In this document: in pieces, positions 1 through 8,532 of the stretch | Numbering within the stretch: position 1 is the stretch's first letter | Layout of the letters: the number at the start of each line of letters is the position of its first letter | Assembly (NCBI GenBank): GCA_003249015.1 | Contig: QBLS01000005.1 | Location: forward strand, 62,001 to 126,000 | Reading direction: 5' to 3' | Length of the DNA stretch: 64,000 nucleotides | Source of the DNA: Pseudanabaena sp. | GTDB taxonomy: Bacteria; Cyanobacteriota; Cyanobacteriia; Pseudanabaenales; Pseudanabaenaceae | The notes under the pieces: generated by a model | Told to the model about the DNA's origin: nothing | The model's database searches: none | The model's input: only the letters and a program-made list of their open reading frames with translations | Program-made: the position numbers and the translations under genes

Positions 1-564
1 GCTCCGATTTATGAGGCAAGCGATCGCGGAATCAATGTCCATGTCTGGGTCGATGAAACTCGCCCTCGCAATCAGGGCGCGAATTTGACAGCATGGGAGC
101 TAGGACAATCCCAAATTGCCCATACTTTAATTGCAGACAATACAGGCGGGTTATTAATGCAGTATGGCAAGGTTGATCTTTGTATTGTGGGGACAGATCG
201 CGTGACTCGCTGCGGTGATGTAGCTAATAAAATTGGCACTTACCTTAAGGCTCTAGCCGCCTTTGACAATCATGTTCCTTTTTATGTGGCGCTACCAAGT
301 TCTACTTTTGATATGCAGATTGCTGATGGGGTAAAAGAAATCGCGATCGAAACTCGCAGCAGCGATGAAGTCTTATATATGCAAGGGCTACAGGATAACG
401 GACAAATTGGGAAAGTGCGGGTCGCGCCTGCACAGACAACAGCTTTAAATTATGGATTTGATATTACTCCCGCTAAGTTAGTCACAGGTTTAATTACTGA
501 GCGTGGCATTTGCGAAGCTGCTGAAACTGCGATCGCGGCAATGTTTCTCGATTTAATTCCTTAA
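1..564 (+). CDS. mtnA: S-methyl-5-thioribose-1-phosphate isomerase, C-terminal part
   Basis: Converts methylthioribose-1-phosphate to methylthioribulose-1-phosphate in the cytosolic methionine salvage pathway. The reading frame is open from base 1, so the gene is cut by the window edge and only about 187 C-terminal residues are present. Family motifs are visible: the ETRPRNQGA stretch, the [17 protein letters not shown] segment with the conserved Asp-Val-Ala-Asn, and the substrate-loop PSSTFD. The ORF begins mid-protein, before the first internal ATG at 85. The gene is monocistronic as far as visible; a repeat-filled region follows it. Closely related eIF-2B alpha-type proteins are the only alternative, and the NQG and GDVANKIGT motifs favour mtnA. 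Confidence 0.93.
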   Translation, partial: APIYEASDRGINVHVWVDETRPRNQGANLTAWELGQSQIAHTLIADNTGGLLMQYGKVDLCIVGTDRVTRCGDVANKIGTYLKALAAFDNHVPFYVALPSSTFDMQIADGVKEIAIETRSSDEVLYMQGLQDNGQIGKVRVAPAQTTALNYGFDITPAKLVTGLITERGICEAAETAIAAMFLDLIP

Positions 565-707
565 CCTCAAACTAAAATGGCAGCACTTCACGTTGCCACA
601 CACTAAGAACATGGCTAAGTCAAAAAGTAGCTGTGCCATTTCTTGGTTTGGTATTACTAGGTTTGGTTCCTAATATACAAAAGTGAGACAACTCTTTCAT
701 GTATTAA

Positions 708-750
708 TATAGCAATCCTAAATGAGATTGTCGGAGTCCTATTTTTCTTA
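708..750 (+). repeat. Family-3 dispersed repeat, truncated by a family-1 element
   Basis: Begins TATAGCAATCCTAAATGAG and contains CCTATTTTTCT, matching the reverse complement of the element at 6447-6507. It stops where the 115-bp family-1 element starts at 751, so only part of it remains. Confidence 0.6.
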
Positions 751-865
751 TATAGCAAAGCAAGAGTTAGTTAGTACAAATCAAAACCCAAGAAGCGAGT
801 GGCGGCGCGGAGCGCCGCCACTCGCCTTCTAGTTTTATATCCTAAGCAAAACTTTTTTTGCTATA
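751..865 (+). repeat. Family-1 MITE-like element, 115 bp
   Basis: Ends are TATAGCAAA and TTTGCTATA (inverted). The middle is a near-perfect GC-rich hairpin at 791-830 with GGCGGCGC and GCGCCGCC arms. The right part carries the recurring TTTTATATCCTAAGCAAAAC. A second copy of exactly the same length lies in the opposite orientation at 33661-33775 and differs at about four positions by hand alignment. The TATA ends fit insertion at a TA dinucleotide. No coding capacity. Confidence 0.8.
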
Positions 866-887
866 CGGCATTTACCGATTTAGTGAA

Positions 888-932
888 GTACGGGTTTGTT
901 TCCCCGCCGAAGGCGGGGAAACAAATCCGTAC
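888..932. repeat. 45-bp inverted repeat
   Basis: Arms GTACGGGTTTGTTTCCCCGCC and its complement around a GAA loop, with one mismatch. It could terminate transcription from either side or be another dispersed palindrome; the arm sequence differs from family 1. Confidence 0.6.
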
Positions 933-1257
933 CGTATAAGTGATAAATCACTCTTTGAAATACCTATTTTCACTCATTAAAATATCTTATTTCTTGTGAT
1001 TATCTAACTCTTGATCGGCAAACTGGGTTACTTATGATAATCATTAGAAATATAGATATGTTCTTTTGGTAAAAATGCTTCTTTGGGTATATTCAACCAA
1101 AATGTTTATCATGATACATTTATTTCATTAGGTTTAAAGTATTGTTAAGTTATCTTGACACAGTGACAATTACACACTGCTATGAAACTTCAATTAATAA
1201 GTTATTGCCTGATGTTTTTGTCTAAATGTCATTATTTGAGTCGTAAAAGAGGTACTT

Positions 1258-1431
1258 ATGAGTGACTTACCTATTGAGAAGCAGTTTACCCACATGATGT
1301 TCTGTCAGCAGATTCAAAATATTGATCTTGACTCTGCAAAGCAACTTTTGACAGAGTTACATATGCTTTACCTAGGTCAACAAGCTGTAATGGTAAAGAT
1401 TGCTAAGCAAGAGTTTTTAGGGGGTATGTAG
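1258..1431 (+). CDS. nblA: NblA-like phycobilisome degradation protein
   Basis: A 57-residue protein beginning MSDLPIEKQFTHMMF. Its pattern follows NblA/Ycf18: a short acidic N-terminus, an E-x-Q-F opening, a helix containing QQIQNIDLDSAKQLLTELH and a second helix ending in KQEFL. NblA proteins are small helical adaptors that dock on phycobilisomes and bring in Clp protease during nutrient starvation. The start is the ATG at 1258, preceded by a purine-rich AAGAGG about 6 bases upstream. It is diverged from textbook NblA (LYLGQQAV in place of the usual LYRQMMVK-type segment), so function is inferred from length and helix pattern. It stands alone between two repeat-rich spacers. Confidence 0.7.
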   Translation: MSDLPIEKQFTHMMFCQQIQNIDLDSAKQLLTELHMLYLGQQAVMVKIAKQEFLGGM

Positions 1432-1611
1432 TTCATCCAGTGGCGAAAGCCAGCACAGGGTTCCGTCTTTGTATTTGAACATCAAGTTAAGAAATCGCCG
1501 AGCCATTTTTTAATTTGATTTTCAAACTCTACTATTTTTGTTCACGAGCTGTCAGGGTGTTGTCACACTTTCGTGAATTGGTATTGTAGTCATTGTGCAT
1601 TAGGACAAGCC

Positions 1612-1666
1612 AAAGCCCAAAATATAAATGGCGGCGCAATGCGCCGCCATTTATATTTTGGGCTTT
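1612..1666. repeat. Perfect 55-bp palindrome
   Basis: Arms of 26 bases meet at an AAT loop, with a GGCGGCGC/GCGCCGCC core and outer CCCAAAATATAAATGG. It lies between the convergent nblA-like gene and HAD gene, so it may work as a bidirectional terminator as well as belong to the dispersed palindromes. Confidence 0.65.
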
Positions 1667-1701
1667 TAACTATTGAAACTAAGAGTATCTCAAAAAGCTA
1701 C

Positions 1702-1722
1702 GAATGAGGCTCCGCCTCATTC
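1702..1722 (-). terminator. Short hairpin 3' of the HAD gene
   Basis: GAATGAGGC and GCCTCATTC pair around TCC, just beyond the stop codon of the minus-strand HAD gene. No strong T-run follows, so terminator activity is uncertain. Confidence 0.4.
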
Positions 1723-1742
1723 ATGATTTTCTTTGGCTTTAC

Positions 1743-2474
1743 TTAAGTGCAAAGCACTGTATCGTCAACAAGATCATTTTGATATGGTAAATCTTTGTCA
1801 ATAATTTGATTGATCGCGGTCAGGAGATTGGGGACTATGTGATTCGGTTGATACTTTTCTAGCTGAGTCTGGTTGCGGATTCCACTAAGCACAGCGATCG
1901 CAGGAATATTAAATCGTTGGGCAGTAATTATGTCTGCCTCAGTATCACCAATCATCCATTGCTGCTTTACAGGGGGCAAGTTTGCTTGGGCATACTTCAT
2001 CAACAGGGGCTTGTCTTCAGTATCAACTGTTTTGACATAATCATTACTCAAACAGAAAATGCGATCTTCTGGGAAAAATCTTCTTAAATTATATTGATCA
2101 AGAACTTGATCAAGTTCACGACGACGGCGCATAGTCATCACTGCTAATTCGGTACCTGACTGCTGAGCTGCCTCTAAGCCTATTACTGCACTCTCTATGA
2201 GTTGGTCATAGCGAAAGTAGGGATCTGTATGGACTGTGGCGCGGCGTAAATGGGCAAAGGCAATGGAACGCTCATCAGAAAATCCTGAAATCTTAGCAAT
2301 TTTTTGTTCCGACACTTGCGATCGTTTCAGTTCCCAAAATTCCGATTTGGTAAGAACTTTGATAGTCTGTGAAGACTTGCTAATTTTTTCGACACAGTAT
2401 AAATAGACTTGGTAATAGCGTTCTGACACATCCATAATCGGACCATCAAAATCAGTAAATATACGCTTTGCCAT
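1743..2474 (-). CDS. HAD-superfamily hydrolase
   Basis: A 243-residue haloacid-dehalogenase-type phosphatase. Motif I is TDFDGPIMD, with the nucleophile Asp8 and acid/base Asp10. A cap region follows, then motif IV as IGDTEADI, in which the acidic pair binds magnesium. This is the usual layout of phosphoglycolate phosphatase-like or nucleotidase-like HAD enzymes, but the substrate cannot be read from sequence. The start ATG at 2474 gives motif I at the expected position close to the N-terminus. The gene stands alone, separated from the next minus-strand gene by a family-1 and a family-5 repeat. Confidence 0.85.
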   Translation of the reverse strand: MAKRIFTDFDGPIMDVSERYYQVYLYCVEKISKSSQTIKVLTKSEFWELKRSQVSEQKIAKISGFSDERSIAFAHLRRATVHTDPYFRYDQLIESAVIGLEAAQQSGTELAVMTMRRRRELDQVLDQYNLRRFFPEDRIFCLSNDYVKTVDTEDKPLLMKYAQANLPPVKQQWMIGDTEADIITAQRFNIPAIAVLSGIRNQTQLEKYQPNHIVPNLLTAINQIIDKDLPYQNDLVDDTVLCT

Positions 2475-2510
2475 ATTGCATTCGATTTGTAAATTATATT
2501 TATCGCCATC

Positions 2511-2615
2511 TATAGCAAAGCAGGAGTTAGCTAAACCCCAAAAGATGATTGGCGAAGATTTGCTCCGCCAATCATCTTCTGGTTTTATGTCCTAAGCAAG
2601 CCTTGCTTTACTATA
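2511..2615 (+). repeat. Family-1 MITE-like element
   Basis: Ends TATAGCAAAGC and GCTTTACTATA. The hairpin middle (GATGATTGGCG and CGCCAATCATC) differs in sequence from the 751-865 copy but still pairs. The right part has the shared GGTTTTATGTCCTAAGCAAG. It lies just upstream of the HAD start, so it may affect that promoter. Confidence 0.75.
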
Positions 2616-2620
2616 AAATC

Positions 2621-2653
2621 AAATCAATAAATGGCTACGCCATTTCTTGATTT
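2621..2653. repeat. Family-5 palindrome
   Basis: AAATCAATAAATGGCTACGC followed by the near-complement CATTTCTTGATTT. Copies or variants occur at 31197, 33800, 35220 and 61136. It lies next to a family-1 element, as at 61131. Confidence 0.6.
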
Positions 2654-2662
2654 AAATTCCAC

Positions 2663-2953
2663 CTAAGAAAACTCAACAATCTTCCAACTTCCGTAGTGAT
2701 TTAAGATTTTGTTGACTAACGTTTTATCTTCATTAGTTATTTTTGAGGGATAGGTTAGCCATATCCCCCCGATTTGGCTTCCTAAGTAGCTAAATTCTTG
2801 GCTATCTTGGGGAAAAAGTTCGACAGTCATGCCGTGAATTTGTTCGATATGAGACGCTAACTCACGGTACATAGCTAGGGTAATTTCTGGGCTATAAGTA
2901 ATTTTTTGACAACTTATACTTTGCTGATTGATGTTCGGCTCACCCTTAAGCAC
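2663..2953 (-). CDS. Hypothetical protein, coupled to the LuxR-type gene
   Basis: A 96-residue protein that I do not recognise. It has no signal peptide, membrane segment or obvious catalytic motif. Its middle contains an alternating helix and strand pattern (ELASHIEQIHGMTVELFPQ, then GGIWLTYP). Its start overlaps the end of the upstream LuxR-type gene by 8 bases on the same strand, which suggests translational coupling and a shared transcript. The overlap and the sensible composition support it as a real gene; its function could be related to the regulator, but that is inference only. Confidence 0.6.
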   Translation of the reverse strand: MLKGEPNINQQSISCQKITYSPEITLAMYRELASHIEQIHGMTVELFPQDSQEFSYLGSQIGGIWLTYPSKITNEDKTLVNKILNHYGSWKIVEFS

Positions 2954-3371
2954 TTTCCAATTCCTGCTTATCTAAAACAATAGTGGTTATCGGCTGTGTA
3001 CCGATCATGCAACAGTTTACCTCATCAATACAAACTTTCCCCCATTGCAAAGCCCAACGCACCAAAGATACACGGTTGTCGGTTTGGGTCTTTGTCAAGA
3101 TGTTACTGATGTGATTATCTACAGTACGCTTACTGATGGCTAATTTTGCGGCAATATCTTGGTTGGTCAAACCCGCCGACACCAACTCAATTACTTGAAG
3201 TTCCCGCTCAGAGAGGGCTACAGATATATTTGTCAATGTGTTGGAATTTAGTTCAGCAGGATTGGTCATGATATCGGGAGGTATTTGCGCCAATGTTTCA
3301 GAATAGTAGCAATTCTGGTGGTTAGACAATGAGTATAATTTCTTAGTCAATGATGTGTCAATGAAAGTCAT
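2946..3371 (-). CDS. LuxR-type transcriptional regulator, PedR-like
   Basis: A DNA-binding regulator with a C-terminal LuxR/NarL helix-turn-helix at about residues 54-108 (LSERELQVIELVSAGLTN, then the recognition helix SKRTVDNHISNI). The tail GKVCIDEVNCC, with Cys114, Cys120 and Cys121, resembles the small cyanobacterial regulator PedR, whose activity depends on redox-active cysteine and the photosynthetic electron-transport state. There is no receiver domain. The first 34 residues before an internal Met at 3269 look unrelated to the family and neither start has a clear ribosome site, so the true start may be 3269. It is followed by an overlapping small gene of unknown function. The PedR assignment is from remembered motif similarity and needs alignment. 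Confidence 0.7.
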   Translation of the reverse strand: MTFIDTSLTKKLYSLSNHQNCYYSETLAQIPPDIMTNPAELNSNTLTNISVALSERELQVIELVSAGLTNQDIAAKLAISKRTVDNHISNILTKTQTDNRVSLVRWALQWGKVCIDEVNCCMIGTQPITTIVLDKQELESA

Positions 3372-3395
3372 GAAACCGACTTTGGCATTAACGAC

Positions 3396-4037
3396 TCACG
3401 CTAATAAAGATTCTATCCATTTGGGAGGGTTAGGAATAGAATTGCCAAGCCGATCTAAAACAATCCATGCAACTAGGTGCACTAGCAGTTGATAAGCAAA
3501 GTTGCTAAAAATAATGGCGGCGATCGCAAATAATTGAATGGTAGCGAAGTCGGGCTGTTCTAGAGATCCAAATAGCTGAATCAACCAGTTGAGCAAACTT
3601 GTAACCTGCACAATTGAATAATTCCAGACATTTTCGCCTAGTAATAGTGATAAAAAAGCAAATTGAAATGCAGTGCCAGCCGCACCGATCATCGTGGCAA
3701 TGCTCAAAGAGCCAGACCAAGGAAAATTTCTTTTCCACAAAAAGCCAAGGGTAACACCGACTAATCCATGGGGAACTATGTATTGGATACTTCGAGTTGG
3801 CCCCATGAGGATGGCTAGCAGTAATGCTGTAACGACCATTGCCATCCAAGAAGCTCGCCCACTCCAGCGCAAATAAGCCAGAGCTGTGGGCAGAGGGAAC
3901 AGCATTCTTAAGAGTGGCCCAAGGGGAAAGTAAAAATTAATTAGGAAAAGCATCGCCGTAGTGCTAGCCAAAAAAGCAGTTTCCACCATTTCGCGGGGAT
4001 TAGTTGGCGGCAAATTTTCCTGTGGCAAATTAGTCAT
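3396..4037 (-). CDS. DUF2232 polytopic membrane protein
   Basis: About 213 residues with roughly six hydrophobic segments. Features such as [24 protein letters not shown] and [16 protein letters not shown] match the DUF2232 (YybS-like) family, whose molecular role is not established. I choose the ATG at 4037 rather than the longer frame from 4106: its first four bases overlap the stop of lgt (ATGA), a classic coupled arrangement. The 23 extra residues upstream are just lgt read in another frame. It therefore sits in an operon with lgt and may take part in envelope biogenesis; that link is inferred from position. Confidence 0.75.
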   Translation of the reverse strand: MTNLPQENLPPTNPREMVETAFLASTTAMLFLINFYFPLGPLLRMLFPLPTALAYLRWSGRASWMAMVVTALLLAILMGPTRSIQYIVPHGLVGVTLGFLWKRNFPWSGSLSIATMIGAAGTAFQFAFLSLLLGENVWNYSIVQVTSLLNWLIQLFGSLEQPDFATIQLFAIAAIIFSNFAYQLLVHLVAWIVLDRLGNSIPNPPKWIESLLA

Positions 4038-4888
4038 AGGTTTTCGGTTGAAATTTCTTTGATCGCCGCAGTATCGGGTAGACGGCGGCGCAGTCCATAG
4101 ATCCACACTAAGCCAAAAACACCACAGGCAATCAGTCCAAGGCTAATTAGCTGAGCCGTGCGAAGCTGCCCAACCATTAAGCTATCTGTGCGTAAGCCTT
4201 CAATCCAAAACCGACCAAGGCTATAGGCGATCGCATAGAGCATCGTGATTGTGCCCGTTCTCAGTTTGGGAAATTTCAAAAATGTAAATATTAAAATTGT
4301 GAATACACCAATATTCCAGAGCGACTCATACAAAAAAGTGGGATGGAAATAGGCTTCGTTGATTAATTCCGCAGGGCGGCGATTGATAGGAATAAATAGC
4401 TTCCAAGGTAAATCTGTAGGAGCGCCAAAGGCTTCGGAGTTAAAAAAGTTACCCCAACGACCGATCGCCTGTCCTAAAATGACGGCGGGGAAAATAATAT
4501 CTGCCATCAACCATGTGGAAATTTGTTGTCGCTTGCAAAATATAGTCGCCGCGATCGCACCACCAATAATCGCGCCATGAATAGCGATACCACCTTCCCA
4601 AATCGCAAATACCTTGTACCAAGGCTGAGTTTGAAAGCGCGACCATTCAAAAATAACGTAATAGAGTCGGGCGCTAGGAATTGCTCCAACAACTAACCAG
4701 ATCACCAGATCGCCAACCAACTCAGGATCGACATTGCGTTTTTTGGCTAGATTTTGCGCTAGTACTGTTCCCAAAATAATTGCGGAAGCAATGAGTAACC
4801 CATACCAACGAATCGAAAATGCACCAATTTCTAGGGCAATTGGTCCTGGAGAAGTAAATTCAAAAGCTAGGGGCAACAAATTAAGCAT
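4034..4888 (-). CDS. lgt: Prolipoprotein diacylglyceryl transferase
   Basis: Transfers a diacylglyceryl group from phosphatidylglycerol to the lipobox cysteine of prelipoproteins in the inner membrane. The polytopic protein carries the Lgt signature [13 protein letters not shown], the early IRWYGLL segment and the C-terminal EGLRTDSL region. The frame is open from 4915, but the Met at 4888 ([11 protein letters not shown]) is closer to the family N-terminus and is my chosen start; the nine residues before it are atypical. It overlaps the following DUF2232 gene by four bases. The lipoprotein encoded at 48826-50538 would be one of its substrates. Confidence 0.93.
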   Translation of the reverse strand: MLNLLPLAFEFTSPGPIALEIGAFSIRWYGLLIASAIILGTVLAQNLAKKRNVDPELVGDLVIWLVVGAIPSARLYYVIFEWSRFQTQPWYKVFAIWEGGIAIHGAIIGGAIAATIFCKRQQISTWLMADIIFPAVILGQAIGRWGNFFNSEAFGAPTDLPWKLFIPINRRPAELINEAYFHPTFLYESLWNIGVFTILIFTFLKFPKLRTGTITMLYAIAYSLGRFWIEGLRTDSLMVGQLRTAQLISLGLIACGVFGLVWIYGLRRRLPDTAAIKEISTENL

Positions 4889-4929
4889 CTTTAGATTTTG
4901 ACAGATATACAGCACTTTAAGCTTTCCCT

Positions 4930-4990
4930 AAATCCCAGAAATTTTTTAAAAGGCTGGCGTAGCCAGCCTTTTAAAAAATTTCTGGGATTT
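4930..4990 (-). terminator. Long hairpin terminator after the aminotransferase
   Basis: A perfect inverted repeat with 29-base arms (AAATCCCAGAAATTTTTTAA outer part, GGCTGGC inner part) around GTA. It lies between the aminotransferase stop and the lgt start, both on the minus strand, so it should separate the two transcripts. Confidence 0.7.
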
Positions 4991-5012
4991 AAATAAGTAC
5001 ACGATCATCTAC

Positions 5013-6194
5013 TTATTTAAACCTGATTCCTGCTTGCTTGAGGCGAGCCAGTGCTTCACCAAGGCGATCACAGTTAGCAATTAGACTAATACGCACGTAG
5101 CCCTCACCACCCTGACCAAAGGCACTTCCAGGAGTAAACACTACGCCCGTACTTTCCAAAACTTTCAAAGCAAAGTTAGCCGATGACAAACCCTCTGGAA
5201 CAGGAATCCAGAGATACATCGTGGCAAAGGTCTTAGGAATATCCCAGCCTAACTCTGCTAAACCTGCAATCAAGAAATCGCGGCGCTCTTTATAGCGATC
5301 ACAAACTGCTTCTAGGTATTGATCTGGCAATTGCAGCGCCGTTTCCGCAGCCACTTGAATTGCCGAAAAGATGCCGTAATCAAGATTGGTTTTCAGGGTT
5401 CGTAAACCCTGAATTACGTGACGATTACCGACTACAAAGCCAACTCGCCAACCTGCCATATTGTAAGTCTTAGAAAGCGTATGAAATTCTACGCCCACAT
5501 CTTTACCACCTTCAATTTCCAATAAACTGGTGGGCTGGTAGCCGTCAAAGGCTAGCTCGGCATAGCAAAGATCGTGAACCAACAAAATCTCATATTTTTG
5601 GGCAAAGGCAACCGCTTCTTCAAAAAATTCACGGGGTGCGATCGCACCTGTGGGATTGGCGGGATAGTTGAAATACATCACCTTAGCGCGTTGAGCAACT
5701 TCTTCAGGAATTGCCTTAAAGTCAATCAACCAATTATTTTCGGCAGTGAGAATCATTTCATGGATCTCACCACCTGCCAGCATGGGTCCCCGAAAGTGAG
5801 CAGGATAGGCAGGGCTAGGGACTAACACGACATCCCCAGGATCAATATAGGCGATCGCTAAATGACCTAGCCCTTCTTTAGAGCCAATTAGGGGTAGAGC
5901 TTCGCCTTCAGGATCGAGTTGAACATTGTAGCGGCGGTGATACCAGTCGGTGATGGCACGGCGAAAGCTTGCCGTCCCTTCAAAGGGGGGATAACCGTGA
6001 TTAAGGGGATTTTGGAGAGCCGCGATCGCCGAATCAATCACAGGCTGAGGTGTGGGACCGTCAGGATTACCCATACCAAGATCAATCAAATCTAGACCTT
6101 GCTCTTTCGCTCGCAACTTTAGCTCATCTAAGCGTGCAAAAACATATTGAGGGAGTTTTTCTAGTCGCTGAGCAGGTTTGAGCCAAGTCTTCAT
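5013..6194 (-). CDS. PLP-dependent class I/II aminotransferase (LL-DAP or aspartate/alanine aminotransferase-like)
   Basis: A 393-residue fold-type I aminotransferase. The Schiff-base lysine is Lys242 in SKTYNMAGWR; Asn180 (YPANPTG), Asp208 and Tyr211 (DLCYAEL) are the expected cofactor contacts. The C-terminal arginine region is GYVRISL. Cyanobacterial genes of this type are usually annotated as LL-diaminopimelate aminotransferase (lysine and peptidoglycan precursor synthesis) or aspartate/alanine aminotransferase; the sequence alone does not settle the substrate, so I give no symbol. The start MKTWLKPAQRLEKLPQYVF is typical. It is monocistronic, with a strong hairpin just after the stop. 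Confidence 0.85.
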   Translation of the reverse strand: MKTWLKPAQRLEKLPQYVFARLDELKLRAKEQGLDLIDLGMGNPDGPTPQPVIDSAIAALQNPLNHGYPPFEGTASFRRAITDWYHRRYNVQLDPEGEALPLIGSKEGLGHLAIAYIDPGDVVLVPSPAYPAHFRGPMLAGGEIHEMILTAENNWLIDFKAIPEEVAQRAKVMYFNYPANPTGAIAPREFFEEAVAFAQKYEILLVHDLCYAELAFDGYQPTSLLEIEGGKDVGVEFHTLSKTYNMAGWRVGFVVGNRHVIQGLRTLKTNLDYGIFSAIQVAAETALQLPDQYLEAVCDRYKERRDFLIAGLAELGWDIPKTFATMYLWIPVPEGLSSANFALKVLESTGVVFTPGSAFGQGGEGYVRISLIANCDRLGEALARLKQAGIRFK

Positions 6195-6332
6195 TTGTAT
6201 TATCGGAGCGTATTAAGGTGAATGGATTTATAAATGCTTCAACAGTTTTACCATTATATTTCGCTAGTTTGGGATAATAAAAGCGAAAGCGCTTTTATAA
6301 AGCCCTAGAAAAATTTTAAAAGTGTTGCCTTG

Positions 6333-6446
6333 TATAGCAAAGCAAGAGTTAGCTAGTACAAATCAAAACCAGAAGATGAGTGGCGGCGCGAAGCGCCGCC
6401 ACTCATCTTCTAGGGGTTTATGTCCTAACAAGAATGGCTACAGCCA
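6333..6446 (+). repeat. Family-1 MITE-like element with decayed right end
   Basis: Left end TATAGCAAAGCAAGAGTTAG and a hairpin with GATGAGTGGCGGCGC and GCGCCGCCACTCATC arms around GAA are shared with the other copies. The right end (TATGTCCTAACAAGAATGGC) diverges before the next repeat begins. Confidence 0.7.
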
Positions 6447-6507
6447 TATAGCAGTCCTAAATCATTTATGAGAAAAATAGGGCTTTGACTCATTTAGGAT
6501 TGCCATA
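6447..6507 (-). repeat. Family-3 dispersed repeat, short form
   Basis: TATAGCAGTCCTAAATCATT at one end and CTCATTTAGGATTGCCATA at the other form inverted ends around AGAAAAATAGGGCT. Longer forms at 47003-47116 and 48648-48760 carry an extra palindromic core. Confidence 0.65.
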
Positions 6508-6555
6508 TGAAAATTCTCTTTTTGAAGACACGCTCAAGGCATATTTTCAAAAAAC

Positions 6556-6583
6556 AAAAAAGAGCGCTGAAAGCGCTCTTTTA
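6556..6583 (-). terminator. Intrinsic terminator of ndhD
   Basis: AAAAAGAGCGCT and AGCGCTCTTTT pair around GAA, about 27 bases past the ndhD stop on the minus strand; the transcript would end in a U-tract. Confidence 0.75.
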
Positions 6584-6609
6584 CTAAATCTGTGCAGAAT
6601 TTTACTCAG

Positions 6610-8220
6610 CTATTCGACAATACCTAAGACCGATTGAGGGATTTTATTAGGAAACTGTGGTGCAATCCAACCTGAAGAATAAAGTTTAGGGTTAGATTGA
6701 GCGACTAAGCTAAAAGCACCACGGGCTTGCTCAGTAACCGCCACCGTTTTGACATCATAGGTCTGTGTTGCAAGCTTAGGATAAAAACCGATCGCCACAA
6801 TTGGCACAATCAGACAAACCGCAATAAAGACTTCGCGAGGCTTAGCATCACTCACATATTTATCGAAGCTCAAAGCAGGATTAGTATTGCCAAAGAAGAC
6901 TTGGCGCAAGGTTGATAGCAGATAAATCGGCGTAATAATCACACCCGCCGCCGCAATCACAATCATTACCAGTTTAAAACTAGATGAATAAACATCACTG
7001 GTAGTGATACCAAGAAATACATTTAACTCGCTAACAAAGCCACTCATTCCTGGTAAAGCTAGAGAAGCCATCGCCGCGATCGTCATCAGTGCAAACGACT
7101 TAGGCATCACTTTAGCAATACCACCCATTTCATCCATCATCAAAGTATGGGTGCGATCGTAGGTGACACCAGCAAGGAAGAAGAGCGCCGCCGCAATTAG
7201 TCCGTGAGATAGCATCTGTAAGACAGCACCACTAACGCCAAGAGCGTTAAATGAAGCGAGTCCCACCAGAATAAATCCCATATGAGAAATCGAAGAATAG
7301 GCTAAGCGGCGCTTAAGGTTTTGTTGGGCAAAGGCTGCCATTGCACCATAAACAATTCCGACTACACCTAGAACCGCCAACAAAGGAGCAAAGTAAACAT
7401 GGGCATTTGGCAACATCTCAATGTTGAATCGAATTAAGGCATATCCCCCCATCTTCAGTAATACACCTGCTAGAACCATAGATACTGGTGCAGAAGCTTC
7501 ACCGTGAGCATCAGGCAACCAAGTATGTAATGGGAAAATTGGCAATTTGACACCAAAGGCAATTAAGAAACCTGCATAGGCAAACAACTCAAAGGCGATC
7601 GGATACTGCTTCATTCCCAACTCAGCAATATTAAAGGTTACATTATCACCATAAAATGCCATTGCTAAACCAGATACAAGGATAAAGATAGAACCGAGCG
7701 CGGTATACAGAATAAACTTTGTCGCCGCATAAAGACGCTTAGGACCACCCCAAATCGAAATCAGTAAGTAAACTGGAATTAATTCCAATTCCCACATAAA
7801 GAAAAACAACAGTAAATCTTGAGCGGCGAATACGCCAATCTGGGCGCTATATAGGCAAAGCATTAAAAAGTAGAACAATCTTGGCTTCTGCTTTACATTC
7901 CAACTAGCAAAGATGGCAAGAGTTGTAATTAGTCCCGTCAATAGAATCAATGGCATGGAAAGTCCATCGACAGCCAAAGACCAATTTAGCCCCAGTTGCG
8001 GAATCCAGCTATAGCTTTCAGACATTTGGAACGCTGCTTCATGCAGATTGTACTGGCTCCAAAATCCGTAGATAATCAATGATAACTCAATAAAACCTAC
8101 GCTCATGGCATAGGAACGTACATTTCTTTCGTATTTGTCTGGAATGAAAGGAATTGCGAAGGCTGCTACAAGAGGTAGCAGAAGAATTGTCGTTAGCCAA
8201 GGAAATTCTGCAACAGACAT
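6610..8220 (-). CDS. ndhD: NAD(P)H-quinone oxidoreductase subunit 4 (NdhD)
   Basis: A proton-pumping membrane subunit of the thylakoid NDH-1 complex, which carries cyclic electron flow around photosystem I and respiration. The 536 residues contain about 14 hydrophobic segments. Typical Nuo-M/NdhD features include [15 protein letters not shown] with the key glutamate, [18 protein letters not shown] and [14 protein letters not shown]. The start ATG at 8220 gives the expected hydrophobic N-terminus. NdhD paralogues in cyanobacteria differ in their link to CO2 uptake (NdhD3/D4) or respiration/cyclic flow (NdhD1/D2); there is no ndhF or cup gene beside this one, so a D1/D2-type role is likelier. 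A terminator follows. Confidence 0.93.
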   Translation of the reverse strand: MSVAEFPWLTTILLLPLVAAFAIPFIPDKYERNVRSYAMSVGFIELSLIIYGFWSQYNLHEAAFQMSESYSWIPQLGLNWSLAVDGLSMPLILLTGLITTLAIFASWNVKQKPRLFYFLMLCLYSAQIGVFAAQDLLLFFFMWELELIPVYLLISIWGGPKRLYAATKFILYTALGSIFILVSGLAMAFYGDNVTFNIAELGMKQYPIAFELFAYAGFLIAFGVKLPIFPLHTWLPDAHGEASAPVSMVLAGVLLKMGGYALIRFNIEMLPNAHVYFAPLLAVLGVVGIVYGAMAAFAQQNLKRRLAYSSISHMGFILVGLASFNALGVSGAVLQMLSHGLIAAALFFLAGVTYDRTHTLMMDEMGGIAKVMPKSFALMTIAAMASLALPGMSGFVSELNVFLGITTSDVYSSSFKLVMIVIAAAGVIITPIYLLSTLRQVFFGNTNPALSFDKYVSDAKPREVFIAVCLIVPIVAIGFYPKLATQTYDVKTVAVTEQARGAFSLVAQSNPKLYSSGWIAPQFPNKIPQSVLGIVE

Positions 8221-8463
8221 AATGAGGATAAATACTTACTCGCTACATCTAATTGTATGCAAGTTTTGTAAACTTGTGTTAAGTCCTACGACATAAAAGT
8301 TAATAAATTGTTAAATCATCTCTATAGACTGAAACCTATAGCAATCAAAGCTTTAGGAGGATTTAGACAAATTATCATCTACTAATTATCATTCAATGAA
8401 TAGTTACCATTGCTTGAATACTATGCAAACAGCAAAAAATTCAGCGGCAGTACTTTGCACGGC
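8221..8463. other. ndhD upstream region
   Basis: AT-rich sequence that must hold the minus-strand ndhD promoter. I do not see a confident operator or riboswitch. A weak ORF running rightward into the hairpin at 8464 is an artefact. Confidence 0.4.
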
Positions 8464-8532
8464 CGCTTTAAAACCCAAAAAATAGCGATGCGGCGCGAAG
8501 CGCCGCATCGCTATTTTTTGGGTTTTAAAGCG
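8464..8532 (-). terminator. 69-bp perfect palindrome at the end of rsmI
   Basis: Arms of 33 bases around GAA, with core CGGCGC/GCGCCG and outer CGCTTTAAAACCC. It overlaps the last eight bases of rsmI including the stop codon, so the element may have supplied the present C-terminus. It is well placed to terminate rsmI transcription. Confidence 0.65.

Larger units (their letters stand above)
565..1257. other. Repeat-filled intergenic region and nblA upstream region
   Basis: No protein-coding gene is supported here. From 708 to 932 the region holds dispersed repeats (listed separately). From about 940 to 1257 the DNA is AT-rich and should contain the promoter of the nblA-like gene. I looked for a canonical NtcA site (GTA-N8-TAC) in it and did not find a convincing one; an imperfect GTGACAATTACAC near 1161-1173 is the closest palindromic candidate. 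Confidence 0.5.
1432..1742. other. Intergenic region with repeat remnants and two hairpins
   Basis: Contains a family-4 half element at 1556-1584 (GGTGTTGTCACACTTTCGTG then AATTGGTAT) that is almost identical to 35529-35557, and two hairpins listed separately. No ORF is supported. Confidence 0.6.
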
